This document shows, piece after piece, positions 58,609 through 64,000 of a stretch of DNA of 64,000 bases; within the stretch, counting starts at the first letter, position 1; each line of letters opens with the position of its first letter. This DNA is from Onchidella celtica. Lineage: Eukaryota > Mollusca > Gastropoda > Systellommatophora > Onchidiidae. The stretch is taken from assembly GCA_963931925.1 (NCBI GenBank), contig OZ007571.1, forward strand, positions 17,190,033-17,254,032. Direction: 5' to 3'. The notes under the pieces were generated by a model, which saw only the letters and a program-made list of their open reading frames with translations, was not told the origin of the DNA and ran no database searches. A program made the position numbers and the translations under genes.

Positions 58609-61600
58609 TTTGTCTTTTTCCATCTCTACTTACATCTTCCACGTTCTTAGTCTTTTTCCATCTCTACTTACATCTTCCACGTTCTTAGTCTTATTCCATC
58701 TCTACTTACATCTTCCACGTTCTTAGTCTTATTCCCTCTCTACTTACATCTTCCACGTTCTCAGTCTTATTCCCTCTCTACTTACATCTTCCACGTTCTT
58801 AGCCTTATTCCATCTCTACTTACATCTTCCACGTTCTTAGTCTTATTCCATCTCTACTTACATCTTCCACGTTCTTAGTCTTATTCCATCTCTACTTACA
58901 TCTTCCACGTTCTTAGTCTTATTCCATCTCTACTTACATCTTCCACGTTCTTAGTCTTATTCCATCTCTACTTACATCTTCCACGTTCTTAGTCTTATTC
59001 CATCTCTACTTACATCTTCCACGTTCTTAGTCTTATTCCATCTCTACTTACATCTTCCACGTTCTTAGTCTTATTCCATCTCTACTTACATCTTCCACGT
59101 TCTTAGTCTTTTCCCATCTGTACTTACATCTTCCACGTTCTAGGTCTTATTCCATCTCTGCTTACATCTTCCACGTTCTTAGTCTTATTCCATCTCTACT
59201 TACATCTTCCACGTTCTTAGTCTTATTCCATCTCTACTTACATCTTCCACGTTCTTAGTCTTATTCCATCTCTACTTACATCTTCCACGTTCTTAGTCTT
59301 ATTCCATCTCTACTTACATCTTCCACGTTCTTAGTCTTTTTCCATCTCTACTTACATCTTCCACGTTCTTAGTCTTATTCCATCTCTACTTACATCTTCC
59401 ACGTTCTTAGTCTTATTCCATCTCTACTTACATCTTCCACGTTCTTAGTCTTTTTCCATCTCTACTTACATCTTCCACGTTCTTAGTCTTATTCCATCTC
59501 TACTTACATCTTCCACGTTCTTAGTCTTATTCCATCTCTACTTACATCTTCCACGTTCTTAGTTTTATTCCATCTCTACTTACATCTTCCACGTTCTTAG
59601 TCTTATTCCATCTCTACTTACATCTTCCACGTTCTTAGTCTTATTCCATCTCTACTTACATCTTCCACGTTCTTAGTCTTATTCCATCTCTACTTACATC
59701 TTCCACGTTCTTAGTCTTTTTCCATCTCTACTTACATCTTCCACGTTCTTAGTCTTTTTCCATCTCTACTTACATCTTCCACGTTCTTAGTCTTATTCCA
59801 TCTCTACTTACATCTTCCACGTTCTTAGTCTTATTCCATCTCTACTTACATCTTCCACGTTCTTAGTTTTATTCCATCTCTACTTACATCTTCCACGTTC
59901 TTAGTCTTATTCCATCTCTACTTACATCTTCCACGTTCTTAGTCTTATTCCATCTCTACTTACATCTTCCACGTTCTTAGTCTTATTCCGTCTCTACTTA
60001 CATCTTCCACGTTCTTAGTCTTTTTCCATCTCTACTTACATCTTCCACGTTCTTAGTCTTATTCCATCTCTACTTACATCTTCCACGTTCTTAGTCTTAT
60101 TCCATCTCTACTTACATCTTCCACGTTCTTAGTCTTATTCCATCTCTACTTACATCTTCCACGTTCTTAGTCTTATTCCCTCTCTACTTACATCTTCCAC
60201 GTTCTTAGTCTTATTCCATCTCTACTTACATCTTCCACGTTCTTAGTCTTATTCCATCTCTACTTACATCTTCCACGTTCTTAGTCTTTTTCCATCTCTA
60301 CTTACATCTTCCACGTTCTTAGTCTTATTCCATCTCTACTTACATCTTCCACGTTCTTAGTCTTATTCCATCTCTACTTACATCTTCCACGTTCTTAGTC
60401 TTATTCCATCTCTACTTACATCTTCCACGTTCTTAGTCTTATTCCATCTCTACTTACATCTTCCACGTTCTTAGTCTTATTCCATCTCTACTTACATCTT
60501 CCACGTTCTTAGTCTTTTTCCATCTCTACTTACATCTTCCACGTTCTTAGTCTTATTCCATCTCTACTTACATCTTCCACGTTCTTAGTCTTATTCCATC
60601 TCTACTTACATCTTCCACGTTCATAGTCTTATTCCATCTCTACTTACATCTTCCACGTTCTTAGTCTTATTCCATCTCTACTTACATCTTCCACGTTCTT
60701 AGTCTTATTCCATCTCTACTTACATCTTCCACGTTCTTAGTCTTATTCCATCTCTACTTACATCTTCCACGTTCTTAGTCTTATTCCATCTCTACTTACA
60801 TCTTCCACGTTCTTAGTCTTATTCCATCTCTACTTACATCTTCCACGTTCTTAGTCTTTTTCCATCTCTACTTACATCTTCCACGTTCTTAGTCTTATTC
60901 CATCTCTACTTACATCTTCCACGTTCTTAGTCTTATTCCATCTCTACTTACATCTTCCACGTTCTTAGTCTTTTTCCATCTCTACTTACATCTTCCACGT
61001 TCTTAGTCTTATTCCATCTCTACTTACATCTTCCACGTTCTTAGTCTTATTCCATCTCTACTTACATCTTCCACGTTCTTAGTCTTATTCCATCTCTACT
61101 TACATCTTCCACGTTCTTAATCTTATTCCATCTCTACTTACATCTTCCACGTTCTTAGTCTTTTTCCATCTCTACTTACATCTTCCACGTTCTTAGTCTT
61201 ATTCCGTCTCTACTTACATCTTCCACGTTCTTAGTCTTATTATATCTCTACTTACATCTTCCACGTTCTTAGTCTTATTCCATCTCTACTTACATCTTCC
61301 AGGTTCTTAGTCTTATTCCATCTCTACTTACATCTTCCACGTTCTTAGTCTTATTCCATATCTAATTACATCTTCCACGTTCTTAGTCTTATTCCATCTC
61401 TACTTACATCTTCCACGTTCTTAGTCTTATTCCATCTCTACTTACATCTTCCACGTTCTTAGTCTTATTCCATCTCTACTTACATCTTCCACGTTCTTAG
61501 TCTTATTCCATCTCTACTTACATCTTCAACGTTCTTAGTCTTTTTCCATCTCTACTTACATCTTCCACGTTCTTAGTCTTATTCCATCTCTACTTACATC

Positions 61601-64000
61601 TTCCACGTTCTTAGTCTTATTCCATCTCTACTTACATCTTCCACGTTCTTAGTCTTATTCCATCTCTACTTACATCTTCCACGTTCTTAGTCTTTTTCCA
61701 TCTCTACTTACATCTTCCACGTTCTTAGTCTTATTCCTTCTCTACTTACATCTTCCACGTTCTTAGTCTTATTCCATCTCTACTTACATCTTCCACGTTC
61801 TTAGTCTTATTCCATCTCTACTTACATCTTCCACGTTCTCAGTCTTATTCCATCTCCACTTACATCTTCCACGTTCTTAGTCTTATTCCATCTCTACTTA
61901 CATCTTCCACGTTCTTAGTCTTATTCCATCTCTACTTACATCTTCCACGTTCTTAGTCTTATTCCATCTCTACTTACATCTTCCACGTTCTTAGTCTTAT
62001 TCCATCTCTACTTACATCTTCCACGTTCTTAGTCTTATTCCATCTCTACTTACATCTTCCACGTTCTTAGTCTTATTCCATCTCTACTTACATCTTCCAC
62101 GTTCTTAGTCTTATTCCATCTCTACTTACATCTTCCACGTTCTTAGTCTTATTCCATCTCTACTTACATCTTCCACGTTCTTAGTCTTATTCCATCTCTA
62201 CTTACATCTTCCACGTTCTTAGTCTTATTCCATCTCTACTTACATCTTCCACGTTATTAGTCTTATTCCATCTCTACTTACATCTTCCACGTTCTTAGTC
62301 TTATTCCATCTCTACTTACATCTTCCACGTTCTTAGTCTTTTTCCATCTCTACCTACATCTTCCACGTTCTTAGTCTTATTCCATCTCTACTTACATCTT
62401 CCACGTTCTTAGTCTTATTCCATCTCTACTTACATCTTCCACGTTCTTAGTCTTATTCCATCTCTACTTACATCTTCCACGTTCTTAGTCTTATTCCATC
62501 TCTACTTACATCTTCCACGTTCTTAGTCTTATTCCATCTCTACTTACATCTTCCACGTTCTTAGTCTTTTTCCATCTCTACTTACATCTTCCACGTTCTT
62601 AGTCTTATTCCATCTCTACTTACATCTTCCACGTTCTTAGTCTTATTCCATCTCTACTTACATCTTCCACTTTCTTAGTCTTATTCCATCTCTACTTACA
62701 TCTTCCACGTTCTTAGTCTTATTCCATCTCTACTTACATCTTCCACGTTCTTAGTCTTATTCCATCTCTACTTACATCTTCCACGTTCTTAGTCTTATTC
62801 CATCTCTACTTACATCTTCCACGTTCTTAGTCTTATTCCATCTCTACTTACATCTTCCACGTTCTTAGTTTTATTCCATCTCTACTTACATCTTCCACGT
62901 TCTTAGTCTTATTCCATCTCTACTTACATCTTCCACGTTCTTAGTCTTATTCCATCTCTACTTACATCTTCCACGTTCTTAGTCTTATTCCATCTCTACT
63001 TACATCTTCCACGTTCTTAGTCTTTTTCCATCTCTACTTACATCTTCCACGTTCTTAGTCTTATTCCATCTCTATTTACATCTTCCACGTTCTTAGTCTT
63101 ATTCCATCTCTACTTACATCTTCCACGTTCTTAGTCTTATTCCATCTCTACTTACATCTTCCACGTTCTTAGTCTTATTCCATCTCTACTTACATCTTCC
63201 ACGTTCTTAGTCTTATTCCATCTCTACTTACATCTTCCACGTTCTTAGTCTTATTCCATCTCTACTTACATCTTCCACGTTCTTAGTCTTATTCCATCTC
63301 TACTTACATCTTCCACGTTCTTAGTCTTATTCCATCTCTACTTACATCTTCCACGTTCTTAGTCTTATTCCATCTCTACTTACATCTTCCACGTTCTTAG
63401 TCTTATTCCATCTCTACTTACATCTTCCACGTTCTTAGTCTTGTTCCATCTCTACTTACATCTTCCACGTTCTTAGTCTTATTCCATCTCTACTTACATC
63501 TTCCACGTTCTTAGTCTTATTCCATCTCTACTTACATCTTCCACGTTCTTAGTCTTATTCCATCTCTACTTACATCTTCCACGTTCTTAGTCTTATTCCA
63601 TCTCTACTTACATCTTCCACGTTCTTAGTCTTATTCCATCTCTACTTACATCTTCCACGTTCTTAGTCTTTTTCCATCTCTACTTACATCTTCCACGTTC
63701 TTAGTCTTATTCCATCTCTACTTACATCTTCCACGTTCTTAGTCTTATTCCATCTCTACTTACATCTTCCACGTTCTTAGTCTTATTCCATCTCTACTTA
63801 CATCTTCCACGTTCTTAGTCTTATTCCATCTCTACTTACATCTTCCACGTTCTTAGTCTTTTTCCATCTCTACTTACATCTTCCACGTTCTTAGTCTTAT
63901 TCCATCTCTACTTACATCTTCCACGTTCTTAGTCTTATTCCATCTCTACTTACATCTTCCACGTTCTTAGTCTTATTCCATCTCTACTTACATCTTCCAC
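58609..64000. repeat. 38-bp minisatellite, at least 140 copies, runs off the window
   Basis: A 38-bp unit (GTTCTTAGTCTTATTCCATC followed by TCTACTTACATCTTCCAC) repeats head to tail from about 58609 to the last base. A recurrent variant has CTTTTTCC in place of CTTATTCC and is scattered among the usual units; other changes are single bases. All copies keep the 38-base length over most of the array. The + strand is C/T-rich and has almost no open frame. The array separates the recognised receptor exons from anything to the right. Confidence 0.98.

Noticed and set aside
58609-64000. CRISPR-like 38-bp array
   Set aside because: The repeats join directly without spacers; it is a minisatellite.

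Overview
The window looks like animal nuclear DNA, most likely from a lophotrochozoan and plausibly a gastropod or other mollusc (inference). The grounds are one intron-rich gene with GT-AG introns of up to about 10.5 kb, an NMDA-type glutamate receptor, APE-type LINEs, a Ty3/gypsy element with an unusual pol order, hAT- and Helitron-like non-autonomous elements, and very abundant microsatellites ((TCTA)n, (GGTT)n, (GT)n, (CT)n) and satellites. I see no bacterial-type genes, tRNA, rRNA or CRISPR arrays.

Host gene. The only host gene I can support runs on the + strand from about 26.4 kb (possibly 23.0 kb) to 52.8 kb and is incomplete at both ends. Ten exons join with matching intron phases (27759-27973, 31967-32131, 42640-42939, 43673-43947, 44589-44725, 45551-45699, 45953-46199, 48397-48573, 49195-49341, 52635-52768), and an eleventh at 26386-26545 is likely. 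They encode part of the amino-terminal domain, S1, M1, the pore loop, M3 with SYTANLAAYL, and the start of S2 of an NMDA receptor subunit. A glycine at the pore N-site and an S-S-A ligand motif point to a GluN3-like subunit. The signal peptide with the first part of the N-terminal domain, and the rest of S2, M4 and the tail, were not found.

Left part (1-25 kb), accessory DNA. It holds microsatellites, a 255-bp inverted-repeat element (1011-1265), a hAT-type MITE (2624-2810), a nearly unmutated LTR retrotransposon on the minus strand (5396-12413) with order gag-PR-IN-RT-RH as in Gmr1-like Ty3/gypsy elements, and two copies of one APE-type LINE in opposite orientation (15252-16162 on +, 5'-truncated; 17515-21615 on -, near full length with a 12-bp target duplication). 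An inverted pair of about 140-bp repeats is interleaved with the LINE copies.

Inside the gene. Introns carry a second hAT-type MITE 46 bp after a splice donor, a Helitron-like element with a sister copy just upstream of the first likely exon, a 119-bp satellite of about 50 copies with higher-order structure (35484-41435), a shorter tandem repeat beside it, and compound microsatellites between the exons that encode the two halves of the channel pore.

Right part (53-64 kb). A LINE C-terminal remnant is interrupted by an 80-bp-arm hairpin element (54251-54451), followed by a (GGTT)n tract and a 38-bp minisatellite of at least 140 copies (about 58609 to the window end). The remaining receptor exons should lie beyond it.
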